Assembly (NCBI RefSeq): GCF_036320655.1
Contig: NZ_CP143258.1
Coordinates: 2,518,001 to 2,582,000 of the forward strand
Direction of reading: 5' to 3'
DNA length: 64,000 bases
DNA from: Porphyromonas pogonae
GTDB taxonomy: Bacteria; Bacteroidota; Bacteroidia; Bacteroidales; Porphyromonadaceae
The notes below the pieces were generated by a model that searched no databases, was not told the origin of the DNA, and was given only the letters and a program-made list of their open reading frames with translations. Both the position numbers and the translations under genes were made by a program. This document shows, piece by piece, positions 1 to 8,141 of the stretch (the first letter of the stretch is position 1; every line of letters begins with the position of its first letter).

Positions 1-43
1 ATAGTAATTGAATCAGTTTTTGGAGCAGCAATTGGTCAGCCAT
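1..43 (-). CDS. Possible start of an unidentified gene running off the window
   Basis: An ATG at 43 on the minus strand opens a frame of 14 codons that reaches the window edge without a stop. It reads MADQLLLQKLIQLL. It begins 12 bases after the tsaD stop codon on the same strand, so it would be the next gene of that operon. It is too short to identify, and chance is a reasonable alternative. Confidence 0.25.
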   Translation of the reverse strand, partial: MADQLLLQKLIQLL

Positions 44-54
44 CTTTCATTTGT

Positions 55-1086
55 TTATAGCGTTACACGGGCAAAGGGCACGGCATCGATAGGACAAAAA
101 TCATTTTGGACGTATTTGAAGTAACCGCTCATGGCTACCATGGCGGCATTGTCGGTGGTGTAGGCGAATTTGGGGATGTAAATATTCCAGCGATATCGCC
201 GGGCATGATCGGCAAAAGCGTCTCTAAGCCCTGTATTGGCTGACACGCCACCTGCCACAGCCACTTCGTTGATGCCAAGTTCTTTGGCAGCCTTGCGTAA
301 TTTGTGCATCAAGATGTCTATGACGGTAGCTTGCAATGAGGCGCAAAGGTCGGCTTTATGCTGCTCCACAAAGTGGGGATTGTCTTTGAGATGATCACGT
401 AGGGTGTAGAGAAACGACGTTTTGAGTCCGCTGAAGCTGTAGTCATATCCCGGCACATGAGGTTTGCTGAAGGCAAAGGCGTGGGGGTTGCCCTCATTAG
501 CAAGCTTGTTTACTATGGGGCCACCGGGGTAGCCGAGTCCCATGACTTTGGCGCATTTGTCAAATGCTTCTCCGGCTGCATCGTCTATGGTTTGTCCTAT
601 AATTTGCATTTCATAGGGTGATTTGACGAGTACGATCTGGGAATTGCCGCCCGAAACGAGCAGACACAGGAAAGGGAACCGGGGGCTGCAATGCTCCTCA
701 CCCTCTTCTTCAATAAAATGGGCCAATACGTGGGCATGTAAGTGGTTGACCTCCATCATGGGTATGCCCAGCGAAAGTGATAGCCCTTTGGCAAAGCTGG
801 TGCCCACGAGCAGCGACCCCAATAGGCCGGGGCCACGGGTAAAGGCTATGGCGTCGAGGTCGGATGCTACTATGCCGGCTCGTTTGATGGCTTCGCTCAC
901 GACGGGGATAATATTCTGCTGATGAGCACGGCTTGCAAGCTCGGGCACAACTCCGCCGTAGGCGTTGTGAACTGATTGGCTTGCGATGACGTTGCTCAGC
1001 AAAGTGTGGTTACAGATGACTGAAGCGGAGGTATCATCGCACGAGCTTTCGATGCCGAGTATATAAGTTTTGTTACTGTGAGACAT
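55..1086 (-). CDS. tsaD: tRNA N6-adenosine threonylcarbamoyltransferase TsaD
   Basis: The 343-residue protein belongs to the Kae1/TsaD/Qri7 family. It transfers the threonylcarbamoyl group from TC-AMP to A37 of ANN-decoding tRNAs, working with TsaB and TsaE in the cytoplasm. The N-terminal phosphate motif GIESSCDDTS is at residues 11-20. The metal-binding histidine pair lies in NHLHAH (H115 and H119), and the conserved GGNSQIVLV and AVAGGVSANTGLR segments are present. Full length is normal for the family. The start is the ATG at 1086; a TACTTTTG box lies 24 bases upstream. It follows mfd on the same strand but is separated by a 533-base gap containing a 22-base repeat array, so it probably has its own promoter. 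Confidence 0.97.
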   Translation of the reverse strand: MSHSNKTYILGIESSCDDTSASVICNHTLLSNVIASQSVHNAYGGVVPELASRAHQQNIIPVVSEAIKRAGIVASDLDAIAFTRGPGLLGSLLVGTSFAKGLSLSLGIPMMEVNHLHAHVLAHFIEEEGEEHCSPRFPFLCLLVSGGNSQIVLVKSPYEMQIIGQTIDDAAGEAFDKCAKVMGLGYPGGPIVNKLANEGNPHAFAFSKPHVPGYDYSFSGLKTSFLYTLRDHLKDNPHFVEQHKADLCASLQATVIDILMHKLRKAAKELGINEVAVAGGVSANTGLRDAFADHARRYRWNIYIPKFAYTTDNAAMVAMSGYFKYVQNDFCPIDAVPFARVTL

Positions 1087-1109
1087 GATTATTGCTTATT
1101 ACAATTTTA

Positions 1110-1117
1110 CAAAAGTA
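1110..1117 (-). promoter_or_regulatory. Candidate -7 box for tsaD
   Basis: On the minus strand this reads TACTTTTG, matching the Bacteroidota -7 consensus TAnnTTTG. It sits 24 bases before the tsaD ATG. I do not see a convincing TTG box 19-21 bases further upstream, so the call rests on the -7 element alone. Confidence 0.4.
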
Positions 1118-1324
1118 ACAAAATAAATACGACCATTTAACGCTTTTTAGTACATTATACTTATAAAAATAAGTGGATGGAGCCAAAAACGTAAGCGCGA
1201 TTCTGCCCCAAAGGGCAAAGCAAGGGCGCATGCCGCTGCGTGGAGGAGGGGGTGTTGTGAGGGTTATGGACAAGGCGTGTAGGCGTGGTAGCAGAGGCAC
1301 GTCAAGGGGCATGCTCAGGGGGCT

Positions 1325-1500
1325 ATGAAGCGGCATCAGAAAAGGGATGTAGACTTGTGCCGAGGGGGATGTCGACAAGCCCCCAAAAATATGTCGACAG
1401 TTTCGGCAAAATATGTCGACAGTTTCGGGCAAATATGTCGACAGTTTTGAGCAAATATGTCGACAGTTTCGGCGGAATATGTCGACATTGCAAAAACGCC
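1325..1500. repeat. 22-base-pitch tandem array A (core ATGTCGACA)
   Basis: Eight consecutive 22-base units start at 1325, 1347, 1369, 1391, 1413, 1435, 1457 and 1479. The units from 1391 to 1457 are nearly identical: ATGTCGACAGTTT, then a variable CGGCAAAAT-like tail. The units at 1325 and 1347 are degenerate and the last diverges after ATGTCGACA. Each core contains the 8-base palindrome TGTCGACA. The array lies between mfd and tsaD and is overlapped only by spurious ORFs. Nothing else convincing was seen in the 1087-1619 gap, although 1193-1345 is unusually rich in G on the plus strand. Confidence 0.9.
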
Positions 1501-1619
1501 TCATCTGTCATCGCCGGCAGGCTCTCTTTGCACTCCCTTACAAGGCTACAAATTCACGCCTGCTTTGCAGCCCCCGAAGCTCGTGCGGCAAGACGACACG
1601 GGGCGATGCAAAAGGGCTG

Positions 1620-4600
1620 TCAGATGAGGGGTTGGCTGATGATCTCAAGACATTTGTCCACGGCCTGCTGCACGGAATGGATGTCTTTGACTCGAATGAT
1701 ACGGCGGTTTTTGAGCTGCTTGATCTCGCACTCGCGCGAGTGATAGCCTATGAAGGTGAGCAGCTTGGTAAACATGTTGGAGCGGTAGTAAAGGCTCTTG
1801 TCATCGCCGATGAGGTGGAAACTCATCTGACCACCTCGCAGCACGATCTTCTCTATGCCCAAGTTGCGCCCCAAACGACGGAGTTTGGGTACGAGTATAA
1901 GCTCAAGGGCTGAGACGGGCAGACGCCCGAAGCGGTCGGTCATCCTTTGTCTGAAAGCCTCCAGCTCATTGTCCGTCTTCAGGTTGTCAAGCTCACGATA
2001 CAGCAATATGCGCTCAGCATCCTGCGGCACATAGTCCTCGGGAAAGGACAAGTCCAGATCACTCTCCACCAAAGTCTCCACCACAAACCTGTCGGCAGTG
2101 TCGTCATCCTCCTTCTTGTAAAGCTCGGAGAACTCCTCCGCCTTAAGCTCGCTCACCGCCTCTTCAAACACTTTCTGGTAAGTCTCATAGCCCATGTCGG
2201 CAATGAAGCCGCTTTGCTCCGCTCCCAGAATATTACCGGCTCCCCTGATATCGAGGTCCTGCAAGGCTATGCGTATGCCACTGCCGAGGTCGCTGAAGCT
2301 CTCGATGGCTTGCACCCGACGGCGAGCTTCGTCGGGCAATGACGACAGCGGCGGCGTGAGCAGATAACAAAACGCTTTGCGACTGCTGCGCCCCACACGC
2401 CCCCTGAGCTGATGCAGCTCGCTGAGCCCATAGCGGTGGGCATCGTCGATGATAATGGTGTTGGCGTTGGGTACGTCGATGCCATTCTCAATAATCGTGG
2501 TGGCGATGAGCACATCGTACTCTTGATTGGAAAAATCGAGGATTATCTTCTCCAACTCCGTGGGTGACATCTGCCCGTGACCTATCACCACACGGGCGTC
2601 GGGGACTTCCCTCTTCACCAGCTCCGCCACCTCACGGATGTTCTGTATACGGTTATGCACAAGATACACCTGCCCATTGCGACTCATCTCAAAGTTGATG
2701 GCTTCCCTGATCACATCGGAGCCAAAGCGGGAGAGTATCGTCTCCACCGGATAGCGATTGGGCGGAGGGGTGTTGATGTTGGACAAGTCCCGGGCTCCCA
2801 TAAGAGAGAACTGCAAGGTGCGCGGGATGGGTGTGGCAGACATCGTGAGCGTATCCACATTGACCTGCATCTTGCGCAAACGCTCCTTGACTGCGACACC
2901 GAACTTCTGCTCTTCATCGATCACCAGAAGCCCCAGATCCTTAAACACCACATCCCGGCTCGTCAGCCTGTGAGTGCCTATAATAATGTCTATGACGCCT
3001 TCCTTGAGATCGTGCAATATCCGCTTGACTTCGGCTGCGGTGCGTGCTCGTGATATGTAATCGACTCTTACGGGAAAATCCTTGAGTCGCTTCGTGAAAG
3101 TCTGATAATGCTGATAAGCCAGCACCGTAGTGGGTACGAGTACTGCCACTTGCTTGCTATCGGCAGCGGCCTTGAACGCTGCCCTCACGGCAACTTCCGT
3201 TTTACCAAAACCTACGTCGCCACATATCAGCCTATCCATCGGGCGGGGACTTTCCATATCCGCCTTGATATCTGCCGTGGCTTGCGCTTGATCCGGCGTG
3301 TCCTCGTACATAAAAGAAGCCTCAAGCTCATTCTGCATATAAGAGTCCGCACTGAAAGCAAATCCCTGCTCCTCACGCCTCCGGGCATAGAGCTTGATAA
3401 GGTCACGCGCAATGTCTTTGACCTTCTTCTTGGTTCTATCTTTAAGCCTCTGCCACGCTCCCGAGCCTACTTGACTCAACTTCACTTCCGCCCCATCCTC
3501 CTGAGCCCGATAGCGCGAAAGCTTGTGCAGACTATGCAGATTGACGAAGATGACATCGTTGTTCCTGTAAATAATCTTGACTACCTCCTGCTTCTTACCA
3601 CCTATATCGGCAGTGATAAGCCCACCAAACTGCCCGATACCATGATCAGAATGCACCACATAATCACCCGGGCTGAAGGTATTGAGTTCCTTGAGCGACA
3701 AGGTGACCTTGCCTGATCGAGCTTTGTCACTCTTCAGATTATACTTGTGATACCTATCGAATATCTGGTGATCTGTCAAAAGTACCAACCCTATACTCTC
3801 GTCTACAAAGCCCTCATGCAGCGTAGTGTTTATCCGCTCCGGCACGAGAGATTCTTCTCCTCTTTCGGCAATGATGTCGGTAATACGCTGATATTGACGC
3901 TCGGACGAAGTGGTGAGGTAAGTGCGTTGTCCGGCTTCTTTCCAGAGGATCAACTGCTCCGTGAGCCTGTCGTAGTCTTTGTGGAAGATAGGTTGGGGCG
4001 ATATATTGAAAATAACGTTACTGCTATCGGATTTTTCGGACAGGATGAGATGCTTAAATGAGGCATAGCTCTGTACCATACCATGGGGCGATGCCAAATG
4101 GACGCGCATCTCCTCCAAAGAGTCGAATCCCTCACCGTCGTTTTGCGAAGGGGCATCATCATAAATCTCTCGGATCTTATCCAACCAAAACCCCCGATGA
4201 TGGGTAGCCACCAGCGTGTGGGGGGCAAGGAGATCGAGCAGACTGCTTGTGCTCTGCTGCACTTCTACAACGTTGGGGATGAGGGTTATTTCGTGCAACG
4301 TCTCAATGGAAAGCTGGCTCTCTACTTCGAAAAGCCTGATGCTCTCTACCTCGTTGTCGAAAAAATCGAGGCGGAACGGCTGCTCCTTCGCAAAAGAGAA
4401 TATATCCATGATGCTACCGCGTATGGCAAACTGCCCCGGCTCGTAAACATAGTCGGTACGCTCGAATCCCCACTCGAGCAGTTGATCACGAATGAAATCG
4501 GGCTCTATGATTTGTCCTTGTGTAATGACCATGATGTCTTGCGACAAGCTGTCTCCGCTCACTACACTCTCGGCGATGGCTGCCGGGTAAGAGATAATGA

Positions 4601-4964
4601 TGGGGGGATGCTTCTTCTTACCGCTATGATCAGCAAGGTGCGTGAGCACATCGGCTCGTAAGATGATATTGGGGGCATCGGTGTGACCGTATTTGATACT
4701 GCGCTTGTAGGCCGAAGGGAAAAAGAGCACGGGACGATCGGTAACAAGGTTTTCCACATCGGCATATAAATAGCCCGCCTCATCCTCATCATCCATGATG
4801 CAGAGGATAGGATAGTCGTGGCTGAGCACAGACACAAGACAAGATTTGGAGGAACCTTTGAGACCGGAAACGGAGACGGATTTCTCTTTTTTGATAAGGC
4901 TTTTCAGTGCGTTTATCTGAGGATGTGCACCGAAGAGATCTAGCAGATCTTTCCCGTCAATCAT
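1620..4964 (-). CDS. mfd: Transcription-repair coupling factor Mfd
   Basis: This 1114-residue protein is the DNA translocase that removes RNA polymerase stalled at lesions and recruits UvrA. Visible domains are an N-terminal UvrB-like region (about 1-350), a CarD-like RNA polymerase interaction domain (about 428-495, starting NTFSPGDYVVHSDHGIGQ) and a RecG-like superfamily 2 motor. Motor motifs are Walker A GDVGFGKTE (582-590), the DEEQ box (683-686), SATPIPRTLQ (709-718) and QLRGRVGRSS. The C-terminal D7 domain completes a normal-length protein. It lies 11 bases after the upstream transporter on the same strand, so they are probably co-transcribed. Confidence 0.97.
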   Translation of the reverse strand: MIDGKDLLDLFGAHPQINALKSLIKKEKSVSVSGLKGSSKSCLVSVLSHDYPILCIMDDEDEAGYLYADVENLVTDRPVLFFPSAYKRSIKYGHTDAPNIILRADVLTHLADHSGKKKHPPIIISYPAAIAESVVSGDSLSQDIMVITQGQIIEPDFIRDQLLEWGFERTDYVYEPGQFAIRGSIMDIFSFAKEQPFRLDFFDNEVESIRLFEVESQLSIETLHEITLIPNVVEVQQSTSSLLDLLAPHTLVATHHRGFWLDKIREIYDDAPSQNDGEGFDSLEEMRVHLASPHGMVQSYASFKHLILSEKSDSSNVIFNISPQPIFHKDYDRLTEQLILWKEAGQRTYLTTSSERQYQRITDIIAERGEESLVPERINTTLHEGFVDESIGLVLLTDHQIFDRYHKYNLKSDKARSGKVTLSLKELNTFSPGDYVVHSDHGIGQFGGLITADIGGKKQEVVKIIYRNNDVIFVNLHSLHKLSRYRAQEDGAEVKLSQVGSGAWQRLKDRTKKKVKDIARDLIKLYARRREEQGFAFSADSYMQNELEASFMYEDTPDQAQATADIKADMESPRPMDRLICGDVGFGKTEVAVRAAFKAAADSKQVAVLVPTTVLAYQHYQTFTKRLKDFPVRVDYISRARTAAEVKRILHDLKEGVIDIIIGTHRLTSRDVVFKDLGLLVIDEEQKFGVAVKERLRKMQVNVDTLTMSATPIPRTLQFSLMGARDLSNINTPPPNRYPVETILSRFGSDVIREAINFEMSRNGQVYLVHNRIQNIREVAELVKREVPDARVVIGHGQMSPTELEKIILDFSNQEYDVLIATTIIENGIDVPNANTIIIDDAHRYGLSELHQLRGRVGRSSRKAFCYLLTPPLSSLPDEARRRVQAIESFSDLGSGIRIALQDLDIRGAGNILGAEQSGFIADMGYETYQKVFEEAVSELKAEEFSELYKKEDDDTADRFVVETLVESDLDLSFPEDYVPQDAERILLYRELDNLKTDNELEAFRQRMTDRFGRLPVSALELILVPKLRRLGRNLGIEKIVLRGGQMSFHLIGDDKSLYYRSNMFTKLLTFIGYHSRECEIKQLKNRRIIRVKDIHSVQQAVDKCLEIISQPLI

Positions 4965-4975
4965 ACTTTACCATT

Positions 4976-6655
4976 TTATAAAAACATCAGTAACATCAAT
5001 TGGGCTGTAATAATACGTAAAAACATCGACATGGGGTATACGGTAGCGTATACTACAGCGGGGTCGTCAGAGTCGTCGAGTGAGTTGGCATAGTCGAGTG
5101 CCATAGGATTAGCCATGCTACCGCAGATCATACCAGCTGTTTTGCCTAAGCTCACTTTGAAGACTTTGTTTGTAATCACTCCAATAATGATAGTAGGCAC
5201 TAATGTAATGATAAAACCGATACCTACCCACAGCAGTCCGTCACCGCGGAATATAGTCTCGAAGAAGTGTGCGCCACTGGCAAGTCCCAATCCCGCAAGG
5301 TAGATGACGATACCCATTTGTTTGATGACTTGGATAGCACTATTGGTCATGTAAGTGTGTACATGGAAGCGTGGCCCGAATGCACCCATAAGGATACCCA
5401 AGATAATAGGACCGCCGGCAAGTCCCAACTTGATGGGCATACTCACACCAGGGATAAAAAAGGGTATCATACCCAATACGCAGCCCAAGAATAAGCCTAC
5501 AAATAAGCTTACGAGCTTAGGCTTGTCGAGGGTCTTTATCTGATCGCCCAATAGTTTTGACACCTGACTTACTGCATTGTCGTCGCCCACGACAGTAAGG
5601 CGGTCACCAATCTGCAAGTAAAGATCGGGTACAGGCAAAAGCTCTATGCCGGCACGGTCTACACGAGTAATATTGATGCCATACTGATTTCTAAGCTTGA
5701 GCGTGCCCAGCTTAACCCCGTTGAGCTTACTTTTGGTAATAATAATTCTTTTGGATACCAATTGACTGTCAATGGCGTCCCAATCGATATCAGGTCTGTT
5801 CCAGTCATGGCTATCATCGCGTTTGCCAAAAAGAGCACTGAGTCGCTCCACATCATCTTCGTTGGATATGATGAGCAAGTGATCTCCCTGCATGATGGTA
5901 CTATTGGATTTGGGAAGTATAAGCTCTCCGTGGTGCCATACGCGAGAGATTACGAAATGCCTATCGGTAAGCGCCACGATCTGCTTCACGGTTTTGTTGA
6001 ATACGGCCGGGTTGATTACCTCAAACTCGGAGACAAAGGCCTTGCGTCTTTCATCCTCATTCTTGGGCAAAGCTTTCACTCGCCAAAAAGACATCATCGA
6101 CAATGCCAAAATAACGCCTACCACACCTAAGGGGTAAGTAACGGCACAGGCAAGAGCCATATTGGCTAGGTCAGAAGTGCCAGCGGGATTGATTTGTCCC
6201 AACGTATCCTGCAAAGCAGCCAAAACGGGAGTATTGGTCACAGCTCCAGACATGATGCCCAGCATATTGGGCATAGATACATGGAATAATACACTGAGCA
6301 TCCAACACAATATCAGCGTGACTATAATCAGGAGCAACGAAAGCCCATTGAAAGCAACTCCGCCACGCTTAAGGGAAGGGAAAAAGGAGGGTCCGACCTC
6401 CAACCCTAAGGCATAAACAAAAACAACCAATCCGAAACTCTGGGCAAACGCCAGCATATCAGGATTGACTGTAATACCAAAATGAGCAACAAAAATACCA
6501 ACAAAGAAAACAAAGGTGATGCCCAAAGATATGTTACCGGCTCTCAGCTTACCAAGCATAAGCCCCAAGGCACATACAATACTTAAGATAATAATGGTTT
6601 GTGTGATGGAGGGAACAATAAAAAGATCCCTTAGCCAAGATTCAAATCCAATCAT
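4976..6655 (-). CDS. AspT/YidE-family transporter with two RCK_C domains
   Basis: The 559-residue inner-membrane protein has the family architecture: an N-terminal block of hydrophobic helices (about 15-190), two cytoplasmic RCK_C (TrkA-C) ligand-binding domains (about 210-280 and 295-370), and a second helical block (about 380-559). This is the AspT-type antiporter/YidE layout. The AspT family exchanges aspartate for alanine, but most YidE-like members have no proven substrate, so I do not name one. It is the first gene of a minus-strand pair with mfd. The start is the ATG at 6655. No clear promoter was found in the 280 bases upstream. Confidence 0.9.
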   Translation of the reverse strand: MIGFESWLRDLFIVPSITQTIIILSIVCALGLMLGKLRAGNISLGITFVFFVGIFVAHFGITVNPDMLAFAQSFGLVVFVYALGLEVGPSFFPSLKRGGVAFNGLSLLLIIVTLILCWMLSVLFHVSMPNMLGIMSGAVTNTPVLAALQDTLGQINPAGTSDLANMALACAVTYPLGVVGVILALSMMSFWRVKALPKNEDERRKAFVSEFEVINPAVFNKTVKQIVALTDRHFVISRVWHHGELILPKSNSTIMQGDHLLIISNEDDVERLSALFGKRDDSHDWNRPDIDWDAIDSQLVSKRIIITKSKLNGVKLGTLKLRNQYGINITRVDRAGIELLPVPDLYLQIGDRLTVVGDDNAVSQVSKLLGDQIKTLDKPKLVSLFVGLFLGCVLGMIPFFIPGVSMPIKLGLAGGPIILGILMGAFGPRFHVHTYMTNSAIQVIKQMGIVIYLAGLGLASGAHFFETIFRGDGLLWVGIGFIITLVPTIIIGVITNKVFKVSLGKTAGMICGSMANPMALDYANSLDDSDDPAVVYATVYPMSMFLRIITAQLMLLMFL

Positions 6656-6889
6656 AGGATGTCTTTTACAGGAATAGTGAATAAGTATGAATAAGAAGAC
6701 TATTTCTTCTTCTCTTGATGAATCTTTATTAAATTACAGTATCTGCTTACAATATTTGCACGCAAAGCTTTGCCCCCGGATATTCCTAAAAGCGCCTTTA
6801 ACCCCATGTGAACATACCTTCCGAGACAAACCCTTGGCTTTGTAATGATGTATCCCACACATTATTCTTTAAGAATCTCCGCTATACCA

Positions 6890-6926
6890 AAAAGCCATCC
6901 ACATCGTATGAGATAGGATGGCTTTT
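6890..6926 (-). terminator. Intrinsic terminator of the SRP-like RNA/tRNA-Thr transcript
   Basis: AAAAGCCATCC at 6890-6900 pairs with GGATGGCTTTT at 6916-6926, giving an 11-base stem ending in a U run on the minus strand. It lies 14 bases beyond the 3' end of tRNA-Thr. Confidence 0.75.
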
Positions 6927-6939
6927 CGAATTACTTTTG

Positions 6940-7013
6940 AGCCTCTTGTCGGATTCGAACCAACGACCCCGAGATTACAAATCACGTGCTCTGGCCAACT
7001 GAGCTAAAGAGGC
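6940..7013 (-). tRNA. tRNA-Thr (anticodon UGU)
   Basis: This is a 74-base cloverleaf on the minus strand. The acceptor arm GCCTCTT pairs with AAGAGGC and the discriminator is U. The T-loop reads GGTTCGAATCC. The anticodon TGT is centred in GATTTGTAATC and reads ACA (Thr). CCA is not encoded. It begins 4 bases after an SRP-like RNA and shares its promoter. Confidence 0.95.
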
Positions 7014-7017
7014 AGGT

Positions 7018-7113
7018 GGGTAAGCGATCTATATCGCGCCGCTACGACCAATTACCCTTGCTGCGATCAAACCCTGGGGGAATCACTGGGAGCTGGCCGT
7101 ATAGGACTTACCC
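7018..7113 (-). ncRNA. ffs: Small SRP-like (4.5S) RNA
   Basis: The 96-base RNA is closed by a 7-base stem, GGGTAAG at its 5' end with CTTACCC at its 3' end. Internally, nested pairs GCC/GGC, CCA/UGG, AUU/AAU and CCC/GGG form one long hairpin. The apical part reads CCCAGG-N10-AGCAAGGG, which matches the SRP helix-8 layout of CAGG-N10-AGCA. The expected GGAA tetraloop is absent: the ten apical bases are GTTTGATCGC, so a UGAU loop with a weak closing stem is predicted. A perfect promoter ends 5 bases upstream and tRNA-Thr follows 4 bases downstream. SRP RNA is the best fit by layout and size; another structured RNA remains possible. Confidence 0.6.
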
Positions 7114-7118
7114 GACGA

Positions 7119-7148
7119 CAAAAGTAGTACTATTATTTGAATCTGCAA
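7119..7148 (-). promoter_or_regulatory. Promoter of the SRP-like RNA/tRNA-Thr unit
   Basis: On the minus strand TTG (7146-7148) is followed by exactly 19 bases and TACTTTTG (7119-7126). This is a full match to the Bacteroidota housekeeping promoter. The predicted start coincides with the 5' closing stem of the RNA at about 7113. Confidence 0.8.
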
Positions 7149-7502
7149 TACCCCTCTCCTATTTTTGCATAAAAAATAACACTCGCATCTCCTGCCAGAC
7201 CGACAGTATTGCAGGGAACAACTATAAACATGGGAGAGATAGCAGGCTTATAGACAATCCGTTTTACCTCTACTCCAATAAAGAGTAACAGGTATAAAAA
7301 TTTTCTTTCTTCACGCTGTATTTTTTTCGTCTTACTACAAAAGAATATCGCTTTGCACCTCGTTATTGGCTGGGAAAACAAGTTTAGAAACTATAATTTC
7401 ACAATACTTCGCAACAAAACACAAAAAATAGCGTGCAAATGTCATTGAGATATCATTCCTTTCTATACTTTTACGTCTTGTTTAACGACTATTTTTTTAC
7501 AC
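7149..7502. other. Gene-free stretch
   Basis: No supported gene, RNA or repeat was found here. The stretch separates the minus-strand RNA promoter from the plus-strand secreted protein at 7503. Short ORFs on both strands have no recognisable content. Confidence 0.5.
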
Positions 7503-7943
7503 ATGAGAAAAGACATCAGCTTACTCATCGTTTTGCTTTGTTTCCTGAGCCTAAACACGCTCTCAGCACAAAGCCCGCAGAAAACTGCTGCAACTAAAAT
7601 GCCTGTAAAGTCTGACAAAATGACTTTCGAGCAGTTTTTCGACAAATTTGCCCACGACCCCAAATTCCAAAAGTCTCACACCACCTTTCCTCTCAAAACT
7701 ACAGTTACCGATACTGAAGCACCGGACTCGGTGATTATTTTAAAAGAGAAAGATTGGGAGTTTGACGATCTCACCAACGCCGAGACTTATGAATGTGACA
7801 TCGAAGTCAATCAAGAAGAAGCGGAAAACGGGGGGTATAAAGTGGAAATTAAAGGTGTAGATACGGGAGTACAAGTCTTCTATCACTTTGCTCGCAAAGA
7901 CGATACATGGACTTTGGTACTCATCGAAGATTATTCCAACTGA
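7503..7943 (+). CDS. Small secreted protein, possibly DUF4348 family
   Basis: The 146-residue protein has a clear N-terminal signal peptide with a hydrophobic core LLIVLLCFLSLNTLSA and a probable cleavage at AQS (no lipobox cysteine), so it should be exported to the periplasm. The mature part has the pattern FEQFFDKFAHDPKFQKSH followed by FPLKTTV, which resembles the DUF4348 group of Bacteroidales exported proteins. That assignment is from memory of the pattern and is uncertain. No function is known. The gene stands alone: it is followed by its own terminator at 7989 and has no same-strand neighbour upstream. Confidence 0.8.
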   Translation: MRKDISLLIVLLCFLSLNTLSAQSPQKTAATKMPVKSDKMTFEQFFDKFAHDPKFQKSHTTFPLKTTVTDTEAPDSVIILKEKDWEFDDLTNAETYECDIEVNQEEAENGGYKVEIKGVDTGVQVFYHFARKDDTWTLVLIEDYSN

Positions 7944-7988
7944 TTACATGGTTTAGAGGAATAATACTTCATCAGTATCCTTTTAGCC

Positions 7989-8024
7989 AGAGGATATGCT
8001 GTTAGCATATCCTCTTCATTTTTT
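7989..8024 (+). terminator. Intrinsic terminator
   Basis: A perfect 12-base inverted repeat, AGAGGATATGCT (7989-8000) and AGCATATCCTCT (8004-8015) with a 3-base loop, is followed by a T-rich tract. It ends the 7503-7943 gene. Confidence 0.8.
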
Positions 8025-8141
8025 ATCCACAGATATATCCCATGAAAAGTCAATTATATCTATACCTTGATGCATTAATTATCATATCATAATTATCAAA
8101 AAATAATAATTACATTTACGTATTCATAAATTAGCAAAGCT

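Noticed and set aside
1325-1500. CRISPR array
   Set aside because: The constant part is about 9-13 bases and the pitch is only 22, far below CRISPR repeat-spacer size. Units invert at other loci and no cas genes are nearby.
1285-1743. ORFs on both strands across array A, with repeated YVDSFG/ICRQF residues
   Set aside because: They are translations of the 22-base repeat in different frames and overlap mfd; no start context or family match.
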